IMG/VR virus record: IMGVR_UViG_3300044618_000794
Location: 1 to 43,741 of that record
Origin: a virus
Reading direction: 5' to 3' (one strand)
Length of the DNA stretch: 43,741 bases
In this document: piece after piece, positions 30,218-38,322 of the stretch
Layout: every line of letters begins with the position of its first letter
Numbering within the stretch: position 1 is the first letter of the stretch
Notes under the pieces: model-generated
Database searches by the model: none
What the model was told of the DNA's origin: nothing
What the model saw: the letters and a program-made list of their open reading frames with translations, nothing else
Translations under genes and position numbers: made by a program

Positions 30218-33200
30218 TTAGATGCGCTGTGCGCGGTTAAAGTATTGTCCGACATACTCGATGCCGGCCACGGTTAGTGGCAACCAACTAGCAGACGTTA
30301 CGGACCACGTGTAGGAACGCGACTCCTTGCCAATAGGCACAGTAACCTGCTTGTCTCGCAGTACCACCGTGCCGATAGCATCGCCTTCCGTGATGCCGGT
30401 ATGATCCACGATGTTGTTGTTCACTACCACCGTAAAGCGCTGCGTGTCTTCCACTGCCAGCAGATGCTTCGTCACCGTAAGGCGCCCCGTGGTGATGGCC
30501 TTGTCGTTCCTATCCCGGATGAAGGGGTTAGTAGGCGACACGCTGGCCGGGGACACAAAGCCTTGCCACAGCCCAGAGCTTCCGTACTGAGTAACCAGGG
30601 AGGTTAAGGACGCATCCCCGATATGCCCACCACGCAGCTGATAGCTTACCGGACGGGCATAGGCAGCGTGAGCGTCCACAGCCCCGATTGCCGAACCTGC
30701 CACCGAAGTCCAGGGACGCGCACTGTCTAGGTGAGGCAGCAGCGGCGTAGTCCCGTTAAGGCTTTGGTAGTCTGCTACCACCCAGGTATTACCCGCAGCG
30801 TTGCGGACACTGAACAGTATGGCACCTTCCTTGTGGTTTACTGCACCGAGCAGGGAGCCAATCTCCAAGTGGTAAGTCAGCTTGAACCACGCCTCTTGTA
30901 CACGACCCTCTTGACTGTCGCGGTAGAAGTACGTGTACAGCGTTCGGGGCTGCTCTGCTACCCGCAGCAGTGCTGCCTGTGGCTGGGCTACTGCGGTAAT
31001 GTCGAGCACGGTTGGCGGTAGGTAGTCGGTCAGCTGGGCCGATGCCGTAAAGCTCTGGCTGGTGTCCGGGTTGTCCCCAGGCAGCACTTGCCACAGCGAT
31101 CCTCCGATCTCCCCGCGCTTTGCGTACAGGATCAAGTTACCCGCAGCCACAGCCGGAACAATCCCGGCATCACTATGCGACGCCATGACCTGCACGTTTG
31201 CGGCAGTGGGTGCCAACGGCGTCCTACCGCTTATGACGTACTGGCGTTTGTCGCCAAAGATCACCAAGTTGCGGTCGTACATGACACCGTTGCGAAACGT
31301 GTCGTCATCCGTGCCGGGTGGCGCTACATCGAACGCATCGCTAGCCGGAACACTGAGCACCGTGCTGCGGAAGAAGTTGAAGTAGTCCGTCACTTTGCTA
31401 ACGGCCAGCTTGGTGCCGGTGCCGATAAGCAGCCTATCGTGCATCGTTGCCAGGTAGTGAATCTGGCTAGTAAGTGGCGGTGCGGGTGGTGACGTGTCTG
31501 CGTCCCCCACTAGGCTACTGCTGATGCGCGGCGGGATCAGCCCGTTAGCAGGTGCCCCGTGACCAGCATTAGCAGTGTATACGCCCAGGGAACCTGCGTA
31601 CACCGTTGCCAGGAGGAACGTGTCCTGTGGCGTATACGTCACGGCAGCGCCTTCAAACCACTGCACTGCGCCAGCCTGCCCGGTAGTGCCGACTGTCTCG
31701 CTGTTTAGCCGCGCTTGCATGTAGTACGTCTCATTACCGCCGCGAGGACGAATTGCCATCACCTTGCCGTAGTAGTGGTACGGTGTGAGTTCGTCTGTGT
31801 TCGTAGCCGTATCGAACGCTACTGCCACCAACGACCCGTCGCCTGCGTCGTCTGCCGTCAGCATGGTGATGCTGTCAAAGATCAACGTGCTACCTTCACG
31901 CTGGACCGTGTAGCCCACGGCGGCCGCCTGCTGACGGAACTGCTCTGCGATAGCCGCCGGCTGAACAGCTGCACCAGCGGTCGCTATCCATTGGTTAACT
32001 GCCGTGTTATATGCAGCAGTCAGGTCGTTGATCTGTTTGTTGTACTGCGGGTTGGGGACTGTCTTAGTGTGGGTGTACCTTGCCGTCAAGCCTTGATAGC
32101 CGGCGTACCCGCTGACCAAGAAGATAGGAGTATTCCCACCTGCCCAAGAATACTGGGACGAGTTAGCCGGCATGGCCGGGTGTACGTTCGTCAGAGTAAG
32201 CTGCAAGTTGGTAACCGTCAGCGACACCGGGTTCCATGCTGCCCAGGTCAACTCGGCGCGTCCGTAGCCATCTACTAAGCTGACCGCCAGTGGCTCCGTA
32301 TCTTCTTGAGTCGGGTACACCAGCGTCGGGATAGTACCACCAGCAGGGACGGTGTAACTGATCTGCACGTTAAACGTAGAGTCGAGGCCCACACCATAAG
32401 TCCAAGTCAGGGTCCCGCCGCTTAGTGTATAATCCGCACCCTCGTACAAGTAGTTGGAACCTGGCCCCAAACGCTCAGCGAACACCTGGGTTATAACAGC
32501 CGTGCTTGGGCTATTGAGTAGCGTGTAAGTGCTGCCGGGAACTATGTAGCCTTCCGGCCCGTTAGGCACAGGGTCTACATAGGGCGTCCCGTCAGGTGCT
32601 GTACCTGCGGTGGCCCCGGTCATGTCTGCCATGAACGGCGACACGCTGCGGGTATCTAACGTGCCTGGATAGGCAGCCGTGGGCGTCGTGTACTCGAAGG
32701 TGTTGCTTATGCCTACGCCAGTCTTTTTCAGACGCAGCGTGAACTTGCGGGCATACGCCCCACCCTTGAACCACACCGCGCCACGGTTCTGGTTAGTTGC
32801 CAGATTGTCCACCGAAGTTACTGTACCGCTGTGGTTGTTGCATGCCAGCACAAGGTATCGCCCAACGGCAGTAACGCTACTGAGGCCATTGGCTGCGATC
32901 TTGGCGAAGTGTGCAGCTGAGCCGCCAGCGTGTGCGGCATCCTGCCATCCGGCGTAAGGTACGAAGGTGGCCGCCGTCTTGTTGTAAACAATAAGCGGCG
33001 GCAGAGTGCTGCCCGCTGGCGTAGCAGCCGTGCGGTATAGCAGCACGTACTCAATGCCTTGACTGGCGTACTCGTACTTGCGATAGTTCTGAAAGTCTGC
33101 GGCTACGGGTGACAGCGGCAGGAACTGCTCCGCTAGGAACAGGGAGCCCCAGCGCCGGGTCAGACCGTTGACCGGATCAGGCAGCATGTTGACCTGTTCG

Positions 33201-33283
33201 GTGTGCTGACCTGGGCGGCGATCTTGCGGCGCTTGTTGCGAAACGCCGCGCAGCAGCGTAGGGTAAGAGCCGGTTACTTTCAT
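30218..33283 (-). CDS. Tail tubular protein B (T7 gp12-like), nozzle
   Basis: A 1021-residue protein; T7 gp12 has 794, so about 200 residues are extra. The N-terminus (SYPTLLRGVSQQAPQDRRPG, then QVNMLPDPVNGLTRRWGS) is the classic gp12 start. The centre holds the long beta-propeller-like part (ATMHDRLLIGTGTKLAVSKV, then MYDRNLVIFGDKRQYVISGR). The C-terminal third is beta-rich and may carry inserted domains. ATG overlaps the tail tubular A stop (ATGA, 33283-33280). Confidence 0.92.
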   Translation of the reverse strand: MKVTGSYPTLLRGVSQQAPQDRRPGQHTEQVNMLPDPVNGLTRRWGSLFLAEQFLPLSPVAADFQNYRKYEYASQGIEYVLLYRTAATPAGSTLPPLIVYNKTAATFVPYAGWQDAAHAGGSAAHFAKIAANGLSSVTAVGRYLVLACNNHSGTVTSVDNLATNQNRGAVWFKGGAYARKFTLRLKKTGVGISNTFEYTTPTAAYPGTLDTRSVSPFMADMTGATAGTAPDGTPYVDPVPNGPEGYIVPGSTYTLLNSPSTAVITQVFAERLGPGSNYLYEGADYTLSGGTLTWTYGVGLDSTFNVQISYTVPAGGTIPTLVYPTQEDTEPLAVSLVDGYGRAELTWAAWNPVSLTVTNLQLTLTNVHPAMPANSSQYSWAGGNTPIFLVSGYAGYQGLTARYTHTKTVPNPQYNKQINDLTAAYNTAVNQWIATAGAAVQPAAIAEQFRQQAAAVGYTVQREGSTLIFDSITMLTADDAGDGSLVAVAFDTATNTDELTPYHYYGKVMAIRPRGGNETYYMQARLNSETVGTTGQAGAVQWFEGAAVTYTPQDTFLLATVYAGSLGVYTANAGHGAPANGLIPPRISSSLVGDADTSPPAPPLTSQIHYLATMHDRLLIGTGTKLAVSKVTDYFNFFRSTVLSVPASDAFDVAPPGTDDDTFRNGVMYDRNLVIFGDKRQYVISGRTPLAPTAANVQVMASHSDAGIVPAVAAGNLILYAKRGEIGGSLWQVLPGDNPDTSQSFTASAQLTDYLPPTVLDITAVAQPQAALLRVAEQPRTLYTYFYRDSQEGRVQEAWFKLTYHLEIGSLLGAVNHKEGAILFSVRNAAGNTWVVADYQSLNGTTPLLPHLDSARPWTSVAGSAIGAVDAHAAYARPVSYQLRGGHIGDASLTSLVTQYGSSGLWQGFVSPASVSPTNPFIRDRNDKAITTGRLTVTKHLLAVEDTQRFTVVVNNNIVDHTGITEGDAIGTVVLRDKQVTVPIGKESRSYTWSVTSASWLPLTVAGIEYVGQYFNRAQRI

Positions 33284-33846
33284 CGCGCCCTCCAGGTGGT
33301 GAACGCACGCTTAACACGTTGCAAGCGCACGTTGTTGTCGATCAGATTGGGCCGCACTTGCCGCGTGTTCTCTGCGTTGAGTGCCGCCAAGGTGCGACCA
33401 AGTTTGCCGCCTAGTACCTCCGTCTTAGCACGATCCCCGTCGTACATGATCTGAAACTCTAGGACAGCGGAGGCTGCGATGTGGGCGGCAGCCGTCTCGT
33501 CAAGGTCCTCGAATGGCACAAGGACCACTGCCGTACCCTCAACGTCCTTGGTCAGGAGGCCAGTGTCGTTCACGGTGTCGTGGATGTAGGCGCCCAATCG
33601 GATCAAGGTCTTGTCGTCCGGGTAGAAAGCCAGCAAGTTGGTTGGCACTACTACGGTCTGGTCAATGGCGCGTGGCAGCGTCTTACGCACACGGTTGAAC
33701 CACCAACCACGCGCTTGGATATTGCGACTCTGCTCTTCGAGAAAGTTGAGAGCAGCCGTCTTAAATTCGTGGGTGTCCTGCAAGGACTGCAAAGGCGTCT
33801 CACCGAGAGTCGCCAGCATGTTGTTAACTACAGTGAGAGTTTGCAT
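33280..33846 (-). CDS. Tail tubular protein A (T7 gp11-like), adaptor
   Basis: A 188-residue protein, near T7 gp11 (196). The start MQTLTVVNNMLATLGETPLQ and FLEEQSRNIQARGWWFNR are typical of this adaptor family. It forms the ring joining portal to nozzle. It lies ten bases after the post-capsid terminator in the RNA, so its expression probably depends on read-through. Confidence 0.92.
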   Translation of the reverse strand: MQTLTVVNNMLATLGETPLQSLQDTHEFKTAALNFLEEQSRNIQARGWWFNRVRKTLPRAIDQTVVVPTNLLAFYPDDKTLIRLGAYIHDTVNDTGLLTKDVEGTAVVLVPFEDLDETAAAHIAASAVLEFQIMYDGDRAKTEVLGGKLGRTLAALNAENTRQVRPNLIDNNVRLQRVKRAFTTWRAR

Positions 33847-33856
33847 GTTAAGTCAG

Positions 33857-33890
33857 AAAAATTCCCCCAATGCCGGAGCAAAGGGGGAAT
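33857..33890 (-). terminator. Rho-independent terminator after capsid gene (T7 T-phi analogue)
   Basis: Minus strand: ATTCCCCC (33890-33883), 14-base loop, GGGGGAAT (33868-33861), then five T (33861-33857). It is the only stem plus T-run in the structural block and sits just after the capsid gene, as T-phi does in T7, where partial termination tunes the expression of downstream tail genes. Confidence 0.9.
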
Positions 33891-33931
33891 GTTGGGTGCA
33901 GGTCTTATGGCACGGCCTGCCTGCGTTAGTC

Positions 33932-34924
33932 TTACGGGCGGTAGATCGCGCCGGAGAACTCGGGACGGTTCGGGCCCACAGCGTAGCTCAAGTACGCGTC
34001 AACGTACCAGTGCTTGTACACAGGGTCCCAGACCACTTCCGTAGTCAGCGGGATCGTTTCGCCGGCCAGCAGAGCACGGGGCGAGAAGGCCAGAGCCACC
34101 AGCTTGGTGAAGTCACCGTCGTAGGCGTTGCCGTTGTCGGCGTTCGACAGGAAGTGACCGGTGATGTTCTCACCTGCGGGCAGGTTGTTGCTGTTGATGA
34201 CGGGAACGCCGTAGGTCTTCAGGGCCCAAGCCTCGATGCTCGTACCGAGCGAGGTCTTGTAGTCCATACGGATCAGCTGTTCGTTCTGCATCAGGGTGTA
34301 GAACTCAGCCGGCTTCACCGCGATCATCACATCGTCGGTGCGAGGATCAACGTCCTTCGTTTCCATCTTCACGAACAGGTCCGCGATCTGGGCGTACAGC
34401 TTGGCAGGGTCCAAGTGATCGTTCGAGCCAGCGAACGTGCTCTGCGAACCGCCGAAGTGGCCTTGGCCTGACATGCCGGTATGCTTAGGCGTAGTACGAG
34501 CAGCAGTCTTGGCAGCTTGGATGAAGAACGACTGGTCCCAGAACTTGGCGATCTTCTTGCCATGTTCGTCACCGACTTCGCGGCGGGCGTCGTAGCTGGT
34601 TTGGAAGGTTTCCAGCAGCGGGAAGACGGAGCGCGCCAGAACCACCGTGTCGATGGTCAGCGTGTTCTTGCCGAAGCGGTTAACCGTACCGTCTGGCGCG
34701 GCGCCAGGGGTCAGCTTTTGCAGGGTGCTCTCACCGACCGCAAAGTTTTGGATCACCGAGGTACCCTTCACGGTACGCACAGGAATCCAGCCTTGCAGTG
34801 CAGACTTACGGGCAATCGTGGATTCCACGACGCCGGTGTACTCTTCGATGTGGAGAGCGGAAACCGAACCGGTGCCACCTTCTTGGCCCGGACGGATGAT
34901 GTTAAAGGTATCGTCAATCGGCAT
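33932..34924 (-). CDS. Major capsid protein
   Basis: A 330-residue protein, near the size of phiKMV and T7 gp10A capsids. It begins MPIDDTFNIIRPGQEGGTGS and contains TIDTVVLARSVFPLLETFQT, then ARREVGDEHGKKIAKFWDQS, the helix segment common to T7-type HK97-fold capsids. It has its own phage promoter, a 5' hairpin and a strong AGGAGG site, and is followed by a terminator, all consistent with very high expression. I see no slippery site suggesting a frameshifted minor form. Confidence 0.95.
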   Translation of the reverse strand: MPIDDTFNIIRPGQEGGTGSVSALHIEEYTGVVESTIARKSALQGWIPVRTVKGTSVIQNFAVGESTLQKLTPGAAPDGTVNRFGKNTLTIDTVVLARSVFPLLETFQTSYDARREVGDEHGKKIAKFWDQSFFIQAAKTAARTTPKHTGMSGQGHFGGSQSTFAGSNDHLDPAKLYAQIADLFVKMETKDVDPRTDDVMIAVKPAEFYTLMQNEQLIRMDYKTSLGTSIEAWALKTYGVPVINSNNLPAGENITGHFLSNADNGNAYDGDFTKLVALAFSPRALLAGETIPLTTEVVWDPVYKHWYVDAYLSYAVGPNRPEFSGAIYRP

Positions 34925-34943
34925 GTCTGCCTCCTTATGTGAA

Positions 34944-34979
34944 TTGATGGCGAGGGTTCCGACCAGTGCTCGCCATCAA
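34944..34979 (-). promoter_or_regulatory. 5' UTR hairpin upstream of capsid
   Basis: TTGATGGCGAG (34979-34969 on the minus strand) and CTCGCCATCAA (34954-34944) form a perfect 11-bp stem with a 14-base loop, ending seven bases before AGGAGG. It lies between the promoter and the ribosome site, so it will be near the 5' end of the capsid mRNA and could stabilise it or be an RNase III site. Confidence 0.75.
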
Positions 34980-35002
34980 AGGGAGGGACAGGCCGGAGGG
35001 TT

Positions 35003-35025
35003 CTGTTATACCGGTACTAGATCAA
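35003..35025 (-). promoter_or_regulatory. Phage RNA polymerase promoter before capsid
   Basis: Minus strand GATCTAGTACCGGTATAAC then AGAAC. Ten bases immediately upstream (35035-35026) read TTACCGGTAC, so the core is present twice as an inverted repeat with an 8-base spacer. This is the T7 phi10 position. Confidence 0.83.
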
Positions 35026-35038
35026 GTACCGGTAAGGT

Positions 35039-35815
35039 TCAGCCCCTCCAGGCTTGACGCCGCGCTTGCAGTTGACGGTACTCGGGACTGTCTTCGACGT
35101 TCCCGCGCACCGTTGCGCGCAGCTTCTGAACTTCAGCAACGTATGCCCGCGGGCTCAGCGCACTGCTGGCCGGGCTGTTGCTTGCCGCAGTCGGCAGCAC
35201 CGCGGATTGGCCCGGTTGAGTCACGCCGCTAGCCCGACTGTGCAGCTGGGCCATGTAGACCGCCATTGCTTTGGCAGCGATACCGCCAGCCTTAAGGGCC
35301 GCGTTGATCTGCACCTTTTCGTTGGCGTCCGCATTGACACTTGCCCATTGCTTAATGGCCGCCCACGTTTCCGTGCCGCCAACAGCTTCGGACAGGGTGG
35401 CTTCCAGCTTGGTAGCAGCTTCCTTGGCCTTCTCCGTGATGGCGGCAAAGTCTCGCTCGGCCACCGCCACGATCTGCTCCCAGCCCTTGGCCTTATCGTT
35501 CGTAGCCAGTCGCGCCTTCAGCAGCGAGAAGTCACCCCTCTCTGCGGCCTTAACAGCAGCGTCCTCGGGACCATAACCCAAGTTGCCGATGAACGACAGG
35601 GCCAGGTCCAGACCAGCATGGCCCGTGCTCTCGTAGCTTACGGCCTGGGCCGAGGAAGTCTCCGTTGCCGCGGTGTTAGCAGTAAAGCCGGTGTCGGCGG
35701 GCTGCGCGCCAATGTCGGTTACTGCTTGCTGGGTCTGCTGCTGCGTAGTTGCGGCAGTCGTGCCCTCGGTGCTGGCCGTGGTAATGCTTGCGGGTTGGTT
35801 GGTGCCGTCGCTCAT
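35039..35815 (-). CDS. Capsid assembly scaffold protein (T7 gp9-like)
   Basis: A 258-residue, Ala/Gln/Thr-rich acidic protein with a disordered N-terminus (TTAATTQQQTQQAVTDIGAQ), central helices, and a basic C-terminal tail (YRQLQARRQAWRG) that would contact the capsid. It lies between portal and capsid, the T7 order. ATG overlaps the portal stop (ATGA, 35815-35812). Confidence 0.88.
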   Translation of the reverse strand: MSDGTNQPASITTASTEGTTAATTQQQTQQAVTDIGAQPADTGFTANTAATETSSAQAVSYESTGHAGLDLALSFIGNLGYGPEDAAVKAAERGDFSLLKARLATNDKAKGWEQIVAVAERDFAAITEKAKEAATKLEATLSEAVGGTETWAAIKQWASVNADANEKVQINAALKAGGIAAKAMAVYMAQLHSRASGVTQPGQSAVLPTAASNSPASSALSPRAYVAEVQKLRATVRGNVEDSPEYRQLQARRQAWRG

Positions 35816-37323
35816 TGCATTGCTCCTTGTGCGGCAGCTTGTCCAGCTGCGGTTGCGGTTTCTTGTGCCACAGCTTCAGCGCGCCGTTGGGCGAGTTCTT
35901 GCTGATACTGTGCTTCGGGTTTCAGGAAAGGGGTAAGGTCCACGCCACGCCCGGCGCCGATGTAGGCAGCGATGGCGGCGAAGTTGATGCGGTCTTGCAG
36001 ACCCGGCGGAAGGGCCGTGATCTGTGCAAGATCACCTAGCGCCATACGGAGGTTTTCAAGGTCGCCGTTTCGACTGAGTGCATCCAGGCCGGTCAGCACT
36101 TCCACTTGGAAGTCGGTGCCGTCGATGGTCATGTCGATTTCGTCGAGCAGCCAGTTGGCGATGGGTGCTTGAATTTGCGCACTCAGCGAAGAGTACACCC
36201 CGCCCAACGCAGTCTCAAGTTCGAGTGCAGTGAGGCGGACCTCTTCTGCTGTCACCCGTTCAGCGTTGCGCGTTACTGCTGACAGTAGCAGGAAGTTACG
36301 GGCTAGCCGTTTCTCCCACGCTTCCATGCCAGCAAGGGCTTGCTGCACCGCCATCGGGTTGCCGCCGTTCATCGGCACCATGTCGTCCTTGCGGCCGGGC
36401 AGGGCGTCCCCGTTCTTGCTCTCGTTAACGTCCTTGGCCGTTAGCGTAGCAGTCGGGTCAATCAGCCACCGCAGTTCGGTACCGATAACACTGCCATCGA
36501 CCACCGACTCTGCCAGTGCGCTAAGCGCCTCGAAGTCACCGTGGCTATCCTCTACCAAGGAACTGCCGTAGTCGTGCTCGTCCGCTAGGTCCCAGGTGAG
36601 TGCATGGAACGGCAGGGTCTTATCCGTGTACCGACCACCGAACTTCGTCTGGTCCAGCTTAAGCGTGTTGACCCACTGCTCGGTGATGTAGCCACCGTTG
36701 GGCTGTAGACGCACGACTTGGTAGTAGTCTACCTTGTCCTCGCCCTCTTTGCGCACCTTGGCCACAGTAGCGGCCTCTTGCACTTTGGGGTCTAGCTCGT
36801 TGAAGGCTAGGTTTTCCTTGGTGACCAGCGTGTGGATGCGGCCGTCGATGGTGCGCTTCAAGCAGTAATACTTGAGCGACATGACGCGCAGCCCGGTAGG
36901 TGCGCGAACCATCAGCACGTTGCCGACCACGATCAGGTGGCGAATGATGGAGTACAGCTTAGGGCGTTGGCCCCGTGCGTCCAGTTCTCGCGCTGCCTCT
37001 TTCTCAATCTCAGCGAGTGCCGGTTGCAGTGCCGTAAGCTGTGCCGGGTCCATACCGCGGCGCGCCTTACGACCAAGCTGCACCCGGAAGAAGGGCTTGC
37101 TGGGATTGAACATGGCCAACATGATCTTGTTGGTCAGGTGGTTGACCGCTTGTGCGCCAAGCGATTGGTAGTCGTGGGCTAGGCCCTCGGACTCCTTGTT
37201 GCGCCCGTCTTCCAGTAGCAGTTTGCGAATGGTAAGTTCGCAGTAGCGTTCTGCGCGGGTGATTAGCGAGGTCTTCTTGCCTGCAAGCGTAGACCAAAGC
37301 GCCGGTGCGGTATCGTCTTGCAT
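35812..37323 (-). CDS. Portal (head-tail connector, T7 gp8-like)
   Basis: A 503-residue protein close to T7 gp8 (536). Typical segments include SLGAQAVNHLTNKIMLAMFN, then PFFRVQLG near the N-terminus, DLADEHDYGSSLVEDSHGDF in the middle, and an Ala/Gln-rich C-terminal barrel (YQQELAQRRAEAVAQETATA). ATG overlaps the upstream stop (TGATG at 37323). It forms the DNA entry channel of the prohead. Confidence 0.94.
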   Translation of the reverse strand: MQDDTAPALWSTLAGKKTSLITRAERYCELTIRKLLLEDGRNKESEGLAHDYQSLGAQAVNHLTNKIMLAMFNPSKPFFRVQLGRKARRGMDPAQLTALQPALAEIEKEAARELDARGQRPKLYSIIRHLIVVGNVLMVRAPTGLRVMSLKYYCLKRTIDGRIHTLVTKENLAFNELDPKVQEAATVAKVRKEGEDKVDYYQVVRLQPNGGYITEQWVNTLKLDQTKFGGRYTDKTLPFHALTWDLADEHDYGSSLVEDSHGDFEALSALAESVVDGSVIGTELRWLIDPTATLTAKDVNESKNGDALPGRKDDMVPMNGGNPMAVQQALAGMEAWEKRLARNFLLLSAVTRNAERVTAEEVRLTALELETALGGVYSSLSAQIQAPIANWLLDEIDMTIDGTDFQVEVLTGLDALSRNGDLENLRMALGDLAQITALPPGLQDRINFAAIAAYIGAGRGVDLTPFLKPEAQYQQELAQRRAEAVAQETATAAGQAAAQGAMQ

Positions 37324-37667
37324 CAGACGATGACTTGTTCAGTCACCCCGAACTTGGCTTTACGCTTACGCGTAGCACCCGTCACAGAGTCCGTTCCGGC
37401 GCTTGCTGCCAGCGTGATCTGCACTTGCTCTTGGGAAGCACCAGCAAGCGCGGCCACCTGTTCTTCTACCTTGCGGCGTTCTTCCATGATGGCTTGGGCG
37501 CTGGCCGCAGCACGGGCAGCTTCCCTAGCCTGCTGCTCTTGGGCAGCCGCTGCGCGCTCCGTGGCGGCGATCTGGGCATCGGCGTTCCGCTTTGCGGAGT
37601 CCTCCTGTCCCTTCACACCGGTAAAGCGCCGCAGCTCTTTGTCGATTGACTTAACGAGTCCACCCAT
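37323..37667 (-). CDS. Putative tail assembly protein (T7 gp7.3 position)
   Basis: A 114-residue protein: basic N-terminus (MGGLVKSIDKELRRFTG), a long Ala/Gln/Glu helix (about residues 25-75), and a basic C-terminus (TRKRKAKFGVTEQVIV). T7 gp7.3, a virion protein needed for host range and fibre attachment, sits directly before the portal and has the same mixed basic/Ala-rich make-up. Similarity is weak, so the call rests on position. ATG overlaps the upstream stop (TAATG). Confidence 0.55.
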   Translation of the reverse strand: MGGLVKSIDKELRRFTGVKGQEDSAKRNADAQIAATERAAAAQEQQAREAARAAASAQAIMEERRKVEEQVAALAGASQEQVQITLAASAGTDSVTGATRKRKAKFGVTEQVIV

Positions 37668-38089
37668 TAGGCGACCTCCTTGTAGAGTTGGATAGCTGAC
37701 TTGGTGTAGCCAGCTGCTTCGTAGCGGGGCACCATAGTCCCCGCCTGAGAGTCGCCCACAACTACTGCGGAGCAGCGATGTTGCTTAGCGATTACGTCGA
37801 ACTGCGCAACGAGGTCGGCAAAGGTGCCTTCCATCTTGCCCAGCCTCAGCACAAGCTGCTCGAACAGCGTGCGTGTGTTGCTGTACCACAGTTCCCCTAC
37901 CTCGAAGAACATGAACACGTTGTCGTAGAAGTACGCCCGCTCCTGATGCACCGCATACCGGATAGCGATTTCGCACTCTACCAGATCGCCGAACTTGCCG
38001 CCGGTACCGGACTTCTCCTTAACCTTGGCCAGTTCCTGCATGATCTGCGGAACGTCGTGCTGGGACGCCAGCCGAAGCTTAGACGCCAT
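37667..38089 (-). CDS. GNAT-like acetyltransferase-fold protein
   Basis: A 140-residue protein starting MASKLRLASQHDVPQIMQEL, a pattern typical of N-acetyltransferase starts, and ending with an asymmetrical strand-helix-strand (AVVVGDSQAGTMVPRYEAAG, then YTKSAIQLYKEV), like the GNAT C-terminal unit. The frame is open a further 42 codons upstream, but that overlaps the real 58-residue gene in another frame, so I use ATG 38089. T7 gp13 has a similar size and fold. Whether it acetylates anything is unknown. Confidence 0.68.
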   Translation of the reverse strand: MASKLRLASQHDVPQIMQELAKVKEKSGTGGKFGDLVECEIAIRYAVHQERAYFYDNVFMFFEVGELWYSNTRTLFEQLVLRLGKMEGTFADLVAQFDVIAKQHRCSAVVVGDSQAGTMVPRYEAAGYTKSAIQLYKEVA

Positions 38090-38255
38090 TGCGCAGCAGC
38101 TTGAGCACAGCCTGAACACCGAGCAGATAACCTGCTTCCAGATCAGACCGGGGAACCATGATGCCAGGCAGTTTGCTTTCCAGGCGGGCCAGCACATGCG
38201 GCGCCAGGACAGCAACCACTTGGGGCTCGGGGTTGTTCTCTTTGGTTTCGTTCAT
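38079..38255 (-). CDS. Small protein (58 aa), first gene of the structural block
   Basis: ATG 38255 to TAA 38079, starting 17 bases after a phage promoter core and overlapping the next gene by 11 bases. The product begins MNETKENNPEPQVVAVLAPH and contains PRSDLEAGYLLGVQAVLKLL, a clean amphipathic helix. No other frame accounts for this interval. T7-like genomes often have a short gene of unknown function here. Confidence 0.72.
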   Translation of the reverse strand: MNETKENNPEPQVVAVLAPHVLARLESKLPGIMVPRSDLEAGYLLGVQAVLKLLRNGV

Positions 38256-38271
38256 AGGTGGGTAATGGTGA

Positions 38272-38292
38272 GTTATACCGGTACCAGATCAA
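38272..38292 (-). promoter_or_regulatory. Phage RNA polymerase promoter, structural block
   Basis: Minus strand GATCTGGTACCGGTATAAC then TCACC, between the RNA polymerase stop and the 58-residue gene. A second TTACCGGTAC lies 16 bases upstream (38317-38308). Reads into portal, scaffold and capsid. Confidence 0.83.
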
Positions 38293-38322
38293 GCAGTGCA
38301 AGAACCAGTACCGGTAACACAA

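Noticed and set aside
33932-34924. Programmed frameshift giving a minor capsid protein as in T7 gene 10
   Set aside because: I see no slippery sequence near the capsid stop, and a terminator follows within about 45 bases.
38090-38215. 42-codon N-terminal extension of the GNAT-like gene
   Set aside because: It is antiframe of the 58-residue gene; the GNAT-like sequence starts at MASKLRL.
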